Source of the DNA: Diaphorobacter sp. HDW4A | GTDB lineage: Bacteria > Pseudomonadota > Gammaproteobacteria > Burkholderiales > Burkholderiaceae_C | Direction of reading: 5' to 3' | DNA length: 42,116 nucleotides | NCBI RefSeq assembly: GCF_011305995.1 | Contig: NZ_CP049912.1 | Coordinates: 1-42,116, forward strand | Notes under the pieces: generated by a model | Seen by the model: only the letters and a program-made list of their open reading frames with translations | Told to the model about the DNA's origin: nothing | Database searches by the model: none | Shown: one piece after another, positions 32,550-41,209 of the stretch | Layout: every line of letters begins with the position of its first letter | Position numbering within the stretch: position 1 is the stretch's first letter | Program-made: the position numbers and the translations under genes

Positions 32550-32903
32550 ATGGCTCGACGGTCTTTTGACGATGAAACGCTCGCATGGGTGCGAGAGATG
32601 CCGCTGTCGCAGGTGCTCGACAAGCTGCGCGATGATGGTCAGTTGTTCTGGCGTCGCGATCCTGACTTCGTGCCGGAGAAGGACAAGCGGACGGTGCGGC
32701 TGTTTTTGTCGTCGCCCTCGGGCTTTGCTTGGGAAGTTCTGGTGACGGGCCTCAAGTGGTTTGACGTGCGCGCAGGGAAGGGTGGAGGTGGCGGCATCGA
32801 CCTCGTGATGCACCTGTTGGGCATCGACTTCGTGAAGGCCGTCAAGCTGCTTTCGTCCGGTGCCGGTGTGGCTGGCCAGCGTCGTCCAGTTCGGCCGCAG
32901 TGA
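32550..32903 (+). CDS. CHC2-like primase-fragment protein (117 residues)
   Basis: Begins MARRSFDDETLAWVREMPLS; the core is VRLFLSSPSGFAWEVLVTGL, then KWFDVRAGKGGGGGIDLVMH and LLGIDFVKAVKLLSSG. The GGxIDLVMxLxxxxFxxAVxxL pattern is that of the CHC2/DnaG zinc-binding domain and its relatives, but the zinc-binding Cys/His residues are absent and no Toprim part follows. Similar short proteins often sit next to plasmid rep or mobilisation genes. It might aid priming. The ribosome-binding site (GGAGGAT) is good. Confidence 0.65.
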   Translation: MARRSFDDETLAWVREMPLSQVLDKLRDDGQLFWRRDPDFVPEKDKRTVRLFLSSPSGFAWEVLVTGLKWFDVRAGKGGGGGIDLVMHLLGIDFVKAVKLLSSGAGVAGQRRPVRPQ

Positions 32904-33268
32904 AATTCGGGCGGCTCGCTGCTGCGCATCGACCGGGCTCTCGTGCTTCGCATCGAGCCTCGTGCCGAGTCTCGACCCCTGCGGGCTTCGATCTTCCCTC
33001 CCTGTCGGTCGGCCTGCCGCTTTCGCCGTCCCGGCGACCGAAACCCCTTCGGTTTCGGCTTCCCGCGTGGGGTCTTGCCCCACACGTCGCGGGGGAATGT
33101 GGGCGGGCTTTGCCCTTGACATCCCCCTCTGACGTGAGGCTCTGGTCGTTCCAGCCGCATCAAGGGTGCGCTGCGCCGTGATCCTCACCCGTTCGGTGCT
33201 CGGGCTGCGCCCTGTGCTCCGCGTGCGGCTTCCGGTCACGCCCTTGACCCGGCTTCCACTTGAAAACC
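32904..33268. other. Non-coding, hairpin-rich stretch
   Basis: No convincing gene is present on either strand. It holds a stem-loop CCGAAACC/GGTTTCGG (33038-33045 with 33051-33058). Next is a nested one, GTGGGG/CCCCAC (33067-33072 with 33078-33083) enclosed by CCGCG/CGCGG (33063-33067 with 33088-33092). Several small CGGGCT/GCCC repeats follow. It could be a structured RNA, a single-strand initiation site or decayed coding DNA. Confidence 0.4.
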
Positions 33269-33300
33269 GTATGTATATAGGTAGGTATATATATACATAA
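33269..33300. promoter_or_regulatory. AT-only palindromic site F
   Basis: It carries the core TAGGTAGGTATATATATAC and shares 28 bases exactly with site A, 5.9 kb away in the same orientation, and 26 with site B inverted. It is the right-hand boundary of the site family and lies upstream of the 62-residue gene at 33386. Confidence 0.85.
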
Positions 33301-33385
33301 ATCGAGCGAATCAAGCGGCTTGTGTGGCGCTGGGGAAGTCGTGACGCAAGGATGGTGGCTTGTTCATCACCGGAGATCGACTCCC

Positions 33386-33574
33386 ATGCAAACTACCAAA
33401 ACCACCCCGTACCACTGCGCCGAGCTGCGGCGCTCTGTGCCCGTGCTCCAGCGGATCGAATGGGTGAGCGGGATCGGCCAAGACGATGCCGAGCCGGTTG
33501 TGCTCGCCGAGGCCTGTGCGCTGGCCAGCCGCTGCCCGAGGGTCGCGCACTGCCCGCTGACGGCCGACGAGTAG
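33386..33574 (+). CDS. Hypothetical protein (62 residues)
   Basis: Begins MQTTKTTPYHCAELRRSVPV and contains RIEWVSGIGQDDAEPVVLAE, then ACALASRCPRVAHCPLTADE. It has three Cys and a ribosome-binding site (CCGGAGA) nine bases before ATG 33386. No family recognised. It lies downstream of site F and is followed by a hairpin that could end its transcript. Confidence 0.55.
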   Translation: MQTTKTTPYHCAELRRSVPVLQRIEWVSGIGQDDAEPVVLAEACALASRCPRVAHCPLTADE

Positions 33575-33598
33575 GGCGGCTCGATGGCCGCCCCGGAA

Positions 33599-33620
33599 GC
33601 CCCAGCTTGCGGGCTGGGGC
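33599..33620. terminator. Hairpin between two convergent small genes
   Basis: GCCCCAGC (33599-33606) pairs with GCTGGGGC (33613-33620). It lies between the rightward 62-residue gene and the leftward 35-residue gene and may serve both; there is no clear T tract. Confidence 0.55.
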
Positions 33621-33630
33621 GGGGTCACGG

Positions 33631-33738
33631 TCAGTCCTTGAGCAAGACGATGTGGTGTGTGATGCCTGTGGCGATCAGCACAGCGTGCTCGTTGTTGCGG
33701 AACGGGTAGCCGTTGTGTGCGATGACGATGATGCGCAT
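33631..33738 (-). CDS. Very small protein (35 residues) with a near-perfect ribosome-binding site
   Basis: The minus-strand frame MRIIVIAHNGYPFRNNEHAV continues LIATGITHHIVLLKD and stops at 33631. AAAGGAGGTGA lies six bases before ATG 33738, about the strongest possible Shine-Dalgarno match in this window. The peptide is hydrophobic-aromatic, with two His-rich spots. The strong signal argues that it is translated. I recognise no family; a small regulator or toxin-like peptide is possible but unproven. Confidence 0.6.
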   Translation of the reverse strand: MRIIVIAHNGYPFRNNEHAVLIATGITHHIVLLKD

Positions 33739-33799
33739 GAAATTCACCTCCTTTCTGGGCAAGTTGCCTCACACCTATTTATGCGGCGGCGCTGAAAAG

Positions 33800-34087
33800 G
33801 GGGTCGATTCAGAAAACGGAATTTAAAGCACGCTAAGGAATGCTCGATCCAGCAACGGCGCGGCTTTGCGTGTGGCGTCTGCCGCTGGAAGCGGCGTTTC
33901 GGCTGTTCTCGAAACTCGGCAGTCTCGGCGGCTCGATTCGAGAGCGGTTTTCGAGAACGGGACGGACAAGGCCAGCACTGGCGCGGCCCGCATTCTCACG
34001 GTGGCTTCTTGAAAATGATCGTTTGCGAGAGCGGTGGCCATGCCAATGGCTTAACGTACTTTATTTTCCGTTTTCTGAGACGTCCCC
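33800..34087. mobile_element. Tn3-derived inverted-repeat miniature element (TIME-like), 288 bp
   Basis: The left end begins GGGGTCGATTCAGAAAACGG (33800-33819). The right end, read on the other strand from 34087, begins GGGGACGTCTCAGAAAACGG. The two 38-base ends differ at about seven positions and match the Tn21/Tn5393-type terminal repeat (the AAAACGGAA...TAAAG...ACG pattern). The inside has no transposase and only repetitive CTCGAAAC/GTTTTCGAG-type segments. Such non-autonomous elements are moved by a transposase acting from elsewhere. Flanks AAAAG and AACAT do not form a target duplication. Confidence 0.8.
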
Positions 34088-34202
34088 AACATCGCCCCCT
34101 GGAAGTCTTGGTTGCCTCTCATCGTCCTCGTCCGCGTCGTTCGCCGATCGTTTCAGATCATACTGGCCGAGGCCAGCGTCGACGGGGGATTTTTTCAACG
34201 GC

Positions 34203-35642
34203 CTGCTAGAGTTGGTCAGCGCGGGTCAGTTCGACGGCCAGGGCGACCACCACACCCCCAAGCCCTTCGTGCGCAAAGCGTTTGCCAAGTATCTTGAGTG
34301 CGGCATCTTTGCCCATGGCTTTGCCCGCGCTCGCTGCGGCGACTGTGGGCACGACTACTTTGTAGCCTTCTCCTGCAAAGGCCGGGGAGTCTGCCCCTCG
34401 TGCACCACCCGGCGCATGGTGGAGACAGCGGCACACCTGAGCGACCACGTCTTCCCCCGCCTGCCGGTGCGCCAGTGGGTGCTCTCCGTGCCCAAGAGGT
34501 TGCGGTACTTCATGCAACGCGACGGAGCGGTGCTGAGCATGGTGCTGCGCATCTTTCTGCGGGTGATCGCACAAACTCTGCAGACCCACAGCCCCGGTGC
34601 GGCCCATATGGACAAGGCAGGCCTGCACATCGGTGCCATCGCCTTCATTCACCGATTCGGCTCCAGCCTCAATGAACACGTCCACTTCCACGTTTGTGTG
34701 GTGGACGGGGTGTTTGAGGAAGTGGAGGGCGAGGGCGATGCTGATGCGACCCCTCGAATCTCATCGCCGGGTGTCATCTTTCACGCGGCCACCGGCATCG
34801 ATGCGGCTACCGTGGCCCCAGTGCAGACCACACTGCAAAAACGCATCCTGCGCGCCTTCGTTGCTCGGGGCCTGCTGGAGAACTGTGACGCCAAAGACAT
34901 GCTGGGCTACAAACACAGCGGCTTCTCGGTGGATGCGGGGGTGTGCATCGAAGCCCACGACCGCGCTGCGCTGGAGCGGCTGCTGCGCTATTGCGCGCGT
35001 CCACCGTTTTCCATGGAGCGCCTACGCAAAGAGGGAAGCAAACTGGTGTACCGCTGTGCCAAACAGCGCAGCGAGCCCACCAGTGACAAGCGTGGTGCCA
35101 AGGCAGATGAGCTGCACCTCACACCGCTGGAACTGATCGACCGCATCGCCGCGCTGGTTCCCCCGCCACGCACCCACCGGCACCGCTACTTTGGTGTGCT
35201 GGCACCAAACTCGCCGCTGAGAGCGGCGGTAACGGCGCTGGCTCAGCCTGCTGCGTCGCAACCAGCCACGGTGGAGACTGCACAACCTGGCGCGGGCGTA
35301 CCTGGGGTGGCGGCGCCGGGCAACGCGGCCACACCCACACCCGAACCTGAAGCACGCCCGAAGCGAGCGGCGCATTACTTGTGGGCGGTGCTGATTGCCC
35401 GCATCTACGAGGCATTTCCGCTGCTGTGCCCCATGTGCGGTGGGCAGATGCGCATCATTGCCTTCATCACCCACAGCGCCGAAATCCGCCACATCCTGAA
35501 CCACATCGGGGTGGAGTCTGCCCCCCCGCACATCACCCCGGCACGCGGGCCACCGCTGTGGGAGGGCTGCGACGCGCCGGTGGATGATGGTGCGCAAGGC
35601 GAGCCGGATTGGGATCTGGCAGCTCAACCCGACGAGGTAGAC
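34203..35642 (+). pseudogene. IS91-family transposase, both ends missing
   Basis: It matches the circular-junction copy from CTAGAGTTGG onward: zinc ribbon (CGIFAHG, CGDCGHDY, SCKGRGVCPSC), the HUH motif in NEHVHFHVCVVDGVFE, and HRHRYFGVLAPNSPL. The first N-terminal residues are replaced by unrelated sequence following the miniature element; the frame stays open into it, so a chimeric product of up to about 600 residues is possible. The 3' end is cut at 35642 by IS1071, replacing the last residues with SSFSVQ. It differs from the other copy by many scattered substitutions, so it is an older relative and not a fresh duplicate. Confidence 0.85.
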
Positions 35643-38600
35643 GGGGTCTCCTCGTTTTCAGTGCAATAAGTGACGGTACGCAAAGCTAGCACTGGCGCGG
35701 GGGTGGTCTGGGTAGACCGTTGATTTCATTGACTTTCCTGTTCGCTTTGTAAACGGGTATGGTGGCCTCCCACTTTTGAGGTTCACGATGCAGGGTTGGC
35801 ACACAACGTTTTTGGGGATGCGTGGGCTCCCCCGCGATATCAGCGACTTCGAGATGAAGGCATTTTTCACCTTCGATGGTGCCGAGCGCGACGCAATCAA
35901 TGCACGCCGAGGTGATTCCCACAAGCTTGGTCTGGCGCTCCATATTGGTTTCCTGCGCATGAGTGGGCGTTTGCTCGGTGCCTTTCGGGTAATTCCAGTA
36001 GCCTTGTGGCGCCACCTTGGCAACGAGCTTGGCATTGCAGCACCAGAAGTCGCCTCGCTGAGAGCCATGTATGAACGCGGGCGCACGCTATTCGATCACC
36101 AACAAGTAGCCTGCACGGTCCTTGGATTCCAGTGGATGAGCGAGCACCAGCGCCGCTCACTGGTACGTGAACTGCGCGACGAAGTGGCGCGCTGCGCGAC
36201 CGCGATCAGCTACTCGTGCGGGCGCGTCAATGGCTGTACAAGAACAAGCTGGTGATCGTGCACGAGCGGGCAATTCGGACACTGATTGCGGCGGCACTTG
36301 CCCAGCTTGAAGTTGAAACAGGCACCGCCATCGCCGCCAGCGTTGATCCAGCAACACTTGATCGCTGGCGAGCCTCAGTTTCAGAGCTGCGCCCAGATGG
36401 ACAACCCAGCAGAGTTGGCTATGGGCTGCACGGCGAAACACTCAACCCGCCAAATCAGCGAGGTACTGGAGCGCATCGACCTGCTTTACACGCTGGACGT
36501 TCATAAGCACCTGGCAGACATCCCCGATCTCATCTTGCGCCGCTACGCGCGCCGACTTGTCTCCAGGCCGCCCTCAGCCGGAGCCAAGATCAAAGAGCCA
36601 GCGCGCACCGTGGAGGTCGCATGCTTTCTTCGGTATTGCCTGTTCACCACCACAGACCAGTTGATCCTTATGGTGCAGCGCCGGATCGCCGATCTGTGGC
36701 GTCAGGCTGCCGCCGATGTCCCCGCTACCGTCAATTGGGCCGCAATGTACAAAACGCTGCTCGGCGAACTTGTTGCCTTGAGCGCGCAAGGTGCGGTGCC
36801 AGATGCTGAGTTGCGTGCCCGTCTTGAAGCCTTGATCACCGAAACCCAGAAACGCAAACCACCGAGCAGGGCCTCCCTGGTCCGCGAGGGATTGATTGAT
36901 GGAATTCGCCCCGTGCGGTCGTTGCTCGTCGCCATTGCAAAGCTGCCCTGGCAGGCCACCGGCGAGCATCCTGCCATCGAGTACCTTGCCAAGCTGCAAG
37001 CTTTATATCTCAAAGGATCCAGAAAGCTGCCAGTTGAAGTGTGGCACCAAGTCTGGGAATGATCTGGCAGGTTTCGATCTCCAGCCCAGACCGGAACGGG
37101 CGTTTCAGGCGTTGGAGGTGGCCACCCTGTTTGCCCTGCGCCGCGCGGTGCGCAATGGCTCGGTCTGGATTGAGCACAGCCTGAGCTTTCGGGTCGTGCG
37201 CGCTTGTTCTTCACGGACGAGCGTTGGCAGGCAGAGTCCAAGAAACACTATGCCCGTCTATCGTTACCCAGCAAGGCTGCCACTTTCTTGAAGCCTTTGC
37301 TGGCCAGAGTAACTGCCGGTGTCGATGCGGTGGCCGCTGCAGCCCGCAGTGGCGTACTGCGCGTGGATGATGAACTCCATTTGTCGCCATTGCCCGCAGA
37401 GGACGAAGACCCAGAAGTGACCAAGCTGCGCGCGGCTTTGGATCACCGCATCGGTGAGGTTCAATTGCCGGAAGTGATTCTGGCCGTTGACGCCCAGGTG
37501 CGCTTTAGCTGGATCATGCTCGGACGTGAGCCGCGCTCTACCGACGAGCTGCTGATGGTCTATGCCGGCATCATGGCCCACGGCACCAGTCTGACTGCGG
37601 TCGAATGCGCGCGCATGATTCCGCAATTGTCTGCCACCAGCATTCGCCAGGCCATGCGCTGGCGCGGACGAACGGCGTCTGAGCCAGGCCTGCCAGGCTG
37701 TGCTGGAATTCATGCAGCGACACCCGATTGCCGCCACCTGGGGCGGTCCGATTTGGCATCTTCTGACATGATGAGCATGGAGACCCAAACGGGTGTGGCA
37801 AGCCCGGCTTGATCTCGGCGCAACACACCTTCCATTGGAATCTACTCCCATGTAAAAGACCGGTGGGGCATCTTCCATGCGCAGCCCTTTGTGCTCAATG
37901 AGCGCCAGGCGGGCGTGGCCATTGAAGGTGTCATCCGCCAAGAAAAGCTGGAGACCAGCCAGCTTGCTGTGGATACCCATGGCTACACCGACTTTGCCAT
38001 GTCACATGCCCGTTTGCTTGGTTTTGATCTTTGCCCGCGGTTGAAGGAACTCAAACAGCGCCACCTCTTTGTGCCACGCGGCACCAAAGTGCCCGCAGAA
38101 ATCGCTGCGGTGTGCGAAGCCAATGTCGACGTCGCTTTGATCGAAAAGCATTGGGATAGTCTGGTGCACCTGGCAGCCTCGGTCATGAGCGGACATGCCA
38201 GTGCGGTGGCAGCTCTTGCGCGGTTCGGTTCTGCCGCCAGGGCGATCCAATCTATGAGGCTGGCGTGCAATTGGGGCGGTTGCTGCGTACGGCGTTTTGG
38301 CTGACTACTTTGTCAAGGACGCTTTCAGGAACGAGTTGCGCCGGGTGCTCAATCGGGCGAGGCTGTTAACGCCCTCAGCGCGCCATTTATACCGGCCGGA
38401 TCAGCCCGGCGCAGGCCAAACGTGTCGATGAAATGCAGGCTGTGGCCGATGCGTTGAGCCTGATGGCCAACATCGTGATGGCGTGGAATACCTCACAGAT
38501 GCAGGCGGTCCTGGATCGCTGGTCGAACCGCCGCCAGGTCATTCCACCGGAACTGATCGGGAAGATTGCGCCCACCAGGCTGGAGAGCATCAACTTGCGG

Positions 38601-38830
38601 GGTGTGTTTCGCTTCCCGGTTGACCGCTATGCTGACCAAATCCTGCCTTCGCGGCCAAATGCATCGATAACTGGCACCAATGGATGAAACCGACCACGGT
38701 TTGACGCCACGAATCGCAGATTTGAAAGTGAACAGGAAAGTCAATGAAATCAACGATCTACCAACACCACCTCCGCGCCAGTGCTAGCTTTTCGTACCGT
38801 CACTTATTGCACTGAAAACGAGGAGACCCC
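35643..38830 (+). mobile_element. IS1071: IS1071 copy 2, complete ends
   Basis: Both terminal repeats of about 110 bp are present, starting GGGGTCTCCTCGTTTTCAGT at 35643 and ending with the inverse at 38830. The element measures 3,188 bp here. Restoring the 16 bases missing relative to copy 1 gives 3,204 bp, which is the IS1071 length as I recall it. The five bases on each side (TAGAC, GTTAC) do not match, so this is not a simple insertion. Its left neighbour is the truncated IS91 gene, its right neighbour a truncated nuclease gene. Confidence 0.93.
35788..38687 (+). pseudogene. tnpA: IS1071 transposase with many small deletions
   Basis: The start MQGWHTTFLGMRGLPRDISD at ATG 35788 is present and gives the residues missing from copy 1. 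Compared with copy 1 there are 14 single-base losses, nearly all in runs of the same base, and one two-base loss, all between about 36,190 and 38,380, with no substitutions noticed. Restoring them gives 972 codons including the stop. As written the frame breaks at the first loss, about 36,195. I believe the gene is intact in reality; see findings. Confidence 0.88.
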
Positions 38831-39054
38831 GTTACGGGCGCGTCATTGGGACCGTCTATGTCTCGGGGGTCAGCGTGAATGCCCAGATGGTCGAGCTGGG
38901 CATGGCATGGGTCTATCGCCGGTTTGCGAAAGATTCGGTGCTGTTTGAGCTGGAGCGACAAGCCCAGGCCGACAAGCGAGGTCTTTGGGCTGATTCAGAT
39001 CCCGTGGCCCCTTGGGAGTACCGACACAACAAGCGCGCCCAGGCGGCGTTGTAG
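38831..39054 (+). pseudogene. Staphylococcal-nuclease-like (thermonuclease) protein, C-terminal fragment
   Basis: The frame runs YGRVIGTVYVSGVSVNAQMV, then ELGMAWVYRRFAKDSVLFEL and ERQAQADKRGLWADSDPVAP, ending WEYRHNKRAQAAL. VNxxMVxxGxAWVYRR and ADxRGLWxxxxPxxPWEYR are marks of the SNase family, which cleaves DNA and RNA with calcium. The first part, including the calcium-binding Asp residues and signal peptide, was removed by IS1071. Non-functional. A short spacer (39055-39151) to the next feature holds a T run after GGCCTG that could be a terminator. Confidence 0.85.
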
Positions 39055-39151
39055 GGCCTGTTTTTTCGTAAGCTGTCCCGTTGCGTTGAATGCAGCGCGA
39101 TCTTGTTTCCTGGACAATGCTTGGTGTGCCCGGAGGCATAATATGCGGAAC

Positions 39152-39196
39152 GGCATGAACTACAATGCGTCCTAAGGACGCATTGTAGTTCATGCC
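39152..39196. promoter_or_regulatory. Perfect 21-bp-arm inverted repeat 1 (AbiE operator candidate)
   Basis: The left arm 39152-39172 (begins GGCATGAACTAC, ends GCGTCC) is the exact complement of the right arm 39176-39196, around the three-base centre TAA. The middle reads GTCCTAAGGAC, as in repeat 2. It lies about 80 bases upstream of the abiEi start. AbiEi antitoxins of characterised systems bind paired inverted repeats upstream of their own operon. Confidence 0.85.
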
Positions 39197-39235
39197 AGAA
39201 AATGATGGTAAAAATTATCTTTACATACCATGTAT

Positions 39236-39280
39236 CACTTGTTAGCATCACTGTCCTAAGGACAGTGATGCTAACAAGTG
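39236..39280. promoter_or_regulatory. Perfect 21-bp-arm inverted repeat 2, ending in the abiEi start codon
   Basis: The left arm 39236-39256 (begins CACTTGTTAGCA, ends CTGTCC) exactly complements 39260-39280 around TAA; one more T-A pair extends it. The final GTG of the right arm is the abiEi start codon, so an RNA hairpin would bury both ribosome-binding region and start. The centre GTCCTAAGGAC is shared with repeat 1, while the outer arms differ. Confidence 0.85.
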
Positions 39281-40204
39281 AATGATAATTTGATATTGCC
39301 AGAGGCCTTGAACGCCTACATCAGACCTATCCAGGAACGGTTGGGGGTGTGGGAGCGGCCTGTCGTCACAGGGTACGAGTTGGGCGTTTTGGCCGCGATC
39401 CAAGCCACAGGCGATTCAATATCACTGTCTTTGTATACGGAAATCGTCCGTGTCTTGACGTCATTTGGCTTGATTTCACCGGCCAAGGAGTTCAAGGCTG
39501 GCACGGTTTATCAGCTTTTCGGGCGCAACAAGCCGCTGCCCATGGAAGTGGCCTGTTCCGTTGACCCATTCGCATACGTCAGCCATCTGAGCGCCATGGA
39601 GTACCACGGCGTCACTGACCGCTTTGCCAAAATTCTGTACCTGTCCACTCCGCCCGACCGGGAGTGGAAAGAGCAAGCGGCTGCACGCATGGACAAGGAC
39701 CTCAAGATGCGCCAGGAGGGATACCTTGCAGCCAAGCTGCCCATGTTGAAGTTCCAGAAGTTCGAACGCATTGATGGGATGCGGGTTGAATTGGTGCGCC
39801 GCTCGCATCGTGGTGCCTTCAAGACGATCAAGTCGCCGTCCATTCGCGTCGCAATGGTGGGACGAACCTTCTTGGACATGCTCCGCGAACCGGAGCTGTG
39901 CGGCGGGATACAGCATGTCGTTGACACCTACCGGGAATATGCGGTCAAGTATCTGAAACTCATCATTGACGAAGTTGGCCAGCACGGGACGTCGATTGAG
40001 CAGGCGCGGGCTGGCTACCTGCTGGAAACGGTATGTGGTCTCTCGGATCCACTCATTGATGCGTGGGCGTCCAAGGTTCAACGAGGAGGCTCCCGCAAGC
40101 TGGACCCACAGGCAGAGTACGCATCGGTTTTCTCTGAAAGGTGGGCGCTGTCGGTCAACGTTCCGTCATTGGATGCGTCGCAAATCGATTCGGGGGACTC
40201 ATGA
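39278..40204 (+). CDS. abiEi: AbiEi-family antitoxin (type IV)
   Basis: A 308-residue protein from GTG 39278. The N-terminal part is a winged-helix-like DNA-binding domain (YELGVLAAIQATGDSISLSL, then VRVLTSFGLISPAKEF). The characteristic block is DPFAYVSHLSAMEYHGVTDR, followed by the AbiEi C-terminal domain with SPSIRVAMVGRTFLDMLREP and ELCGGIQHVVDTYREYAVKY. AbiEi represses the operon through paired inverted repeats and counteracts the toxin without direct binding (type IV). Overlaps abiEii (ATGA). Intact. Confidence 0.9.
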   Translation: MNDNLILPEALNAYIRPIQERLGVWERPVVTGYELGVLAAIQATGDSISLSLYTEIVRVLTSFGLISPAKEFKAGTVYQLFGRNKPLPMEVACSVDPFAYVSHLSAMEYHGVTDRFAKILYLSTPPDREWKEQAAARMDKDLKMRQEGYLAAKLPMLKFQKFERIDGMRVELVRRSHRGAFKTIKSPSIRVAMVGRTFLDMLREPELCGGIQHVVDTYREYAVKYLKLIIDEVGQHGTSIEQARAGYLLETVCGLSDPLIDAWASKVQRGGSRKLDPQAEYASVFSERWALSVNVPSLDASQIDSGDS

Positions 40205-41052
40205 ACGAAGTTGAAATCGACGCGTGGGTGGCACAAGCTCCACAAGGCCAACGGGGCTTCCGGGAGGCGGTGCACACCATCCTCGACGGTATTGGCCATT
40301 CCCAGAATCTGAGTGCCAAGATGGTGATGAAGGGTGGACTTCTGCTGGCCATACGGTATGCCAGCTCTCGCTACACCCGGGACTTGGATTTTTCTACCAG
40401 GGACAAGTACACGGCAGAAAGTGTCGATCTGCTTTTGGCGGAACTGCGGGAGGGGCTTGTCACTGCAGAGGACCGACTTTCCTACGACACGCTTTGCCGT
40501 TTGCAGTCGCACAAGGTTGAACCTAAGGGCGAGAACAAGACCCACCAGAGCCTGGCCTTGAAAATCGGGTTCGCGAACCGGAGCAATGCAGGGCAGATGG
40601 CTCGCCTGGAGGCAGGTGCTTCGCCTCAGGTGGTCGAAATTGACTACAGCTTCAATGAGGCTGTTTTTGATGTGGAGGTGCTGGAGTTGGATGGAGGGGC
40701 AACCATCCATTCCTACACCCTGAACAACGTGCTGGCTGAAAAGATGCGCTCGCTGCTTCAGCAGCCCGTTCGAAGAAGGAACCGCCGACAAGACGTCTAT
40801 GACATCTGGCTATTGCGGGAGTCCGGGCCTACGCTTACTGCTGAAGATCTCGTCAAGATGCATGAGATTTTGGTGGCTTCTTGCGGCTCCAAGGGCATCT
40901 GGCCGGACATCCACTCCATGGAATCGGAAGAGGTCGTATCCATGGCGCGCACTGGCTACCAGGAGTTGGCGGCAGACGTTGATGGCGAACTGCCGCCATT
41001 CGATGAGGCGATGGGCCAGGTAGTGAATCTGTACCGCTCTCTGTCATGGTGA
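40201..41052 (+). CDS. abiEii: AbiEii-family nucleotidyltransferase toxin
   Basis: A 283-residue protein from ATG 40201. The nucleotidyltransferase core is KMVMKGGLLLAIRYASSRYT followed by RDLDFS (GG plus the catalytic D-x-D). The later motifs are VVEIDYSFNEAVF and NNVLAEKMRSLLQQPVRRRN, then RRQDVYDIWLL. AbiEii/MenT-type enzymes modify tRNA acceptor ends or otherwise transfer nucleotides, halting growth; some give abortive infection against phages. On a plasmid the pair also promotes maintenance. Complete, with no frameshift. Confidence 0.92.
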   Translation: MNEVEIDAWVAQAPQGQRGFREAVHTILDGIGHSQNLSAKMVMKGGLLLAIRYASSRYTRDLDFSTRDKYTAESVDLLLAELREGLVTAEDRLSYDTLCRLQSHKVEPKGENKTHQSLALKIGFANRSNAGQMARLEAGASPQVVEIDYSFNEAVFDVEVLELDGGATIHSYTLNNVLAEKMRSLLQQPVRRRNRRQDVYDIWLLRESGPTLTAEDLVKMHEILVASCGSKGIWPDIHSMESEEVVSMARTGYQELAADVDGELPPFDEAMGQVVNLYRSLSW

Positions 41053-41209
41053 TACTGGCCAGAGCTGGTCAGTAGATCGAAAGGAATGGACGTTGGCAAT
41101 CGGCCAGGGGCTGACCTTCGACGCGCCGGGACGGCCGACCGTTTCAGGCTGATCTGTGTCACTCAATCCGGGAGTTCTGAACGAACGGAAACACGAATTG
41201 TTCGGGCTC

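Noticed and set aside
27339..33300. The TAGGTA/TATATA sites as a CRISPR array or simple tandem repeat
   Set aside because: They are kilobases apart, in both orientations, at gene borders, with no uniform spacers and no cas genes.
33840..35669. A single 609-residue protein
   Set aside because: Its first about 120 codons come from the miniature element and spacer and have no ribosome-binding site; the rest is a truncated IS91 transposase ending in IS1071 sequence.
35638..38835. A 5-bp target duplication around IS1071 copy 2
   Set aside because: TAGAC and GTTAC differ at three of five positions.
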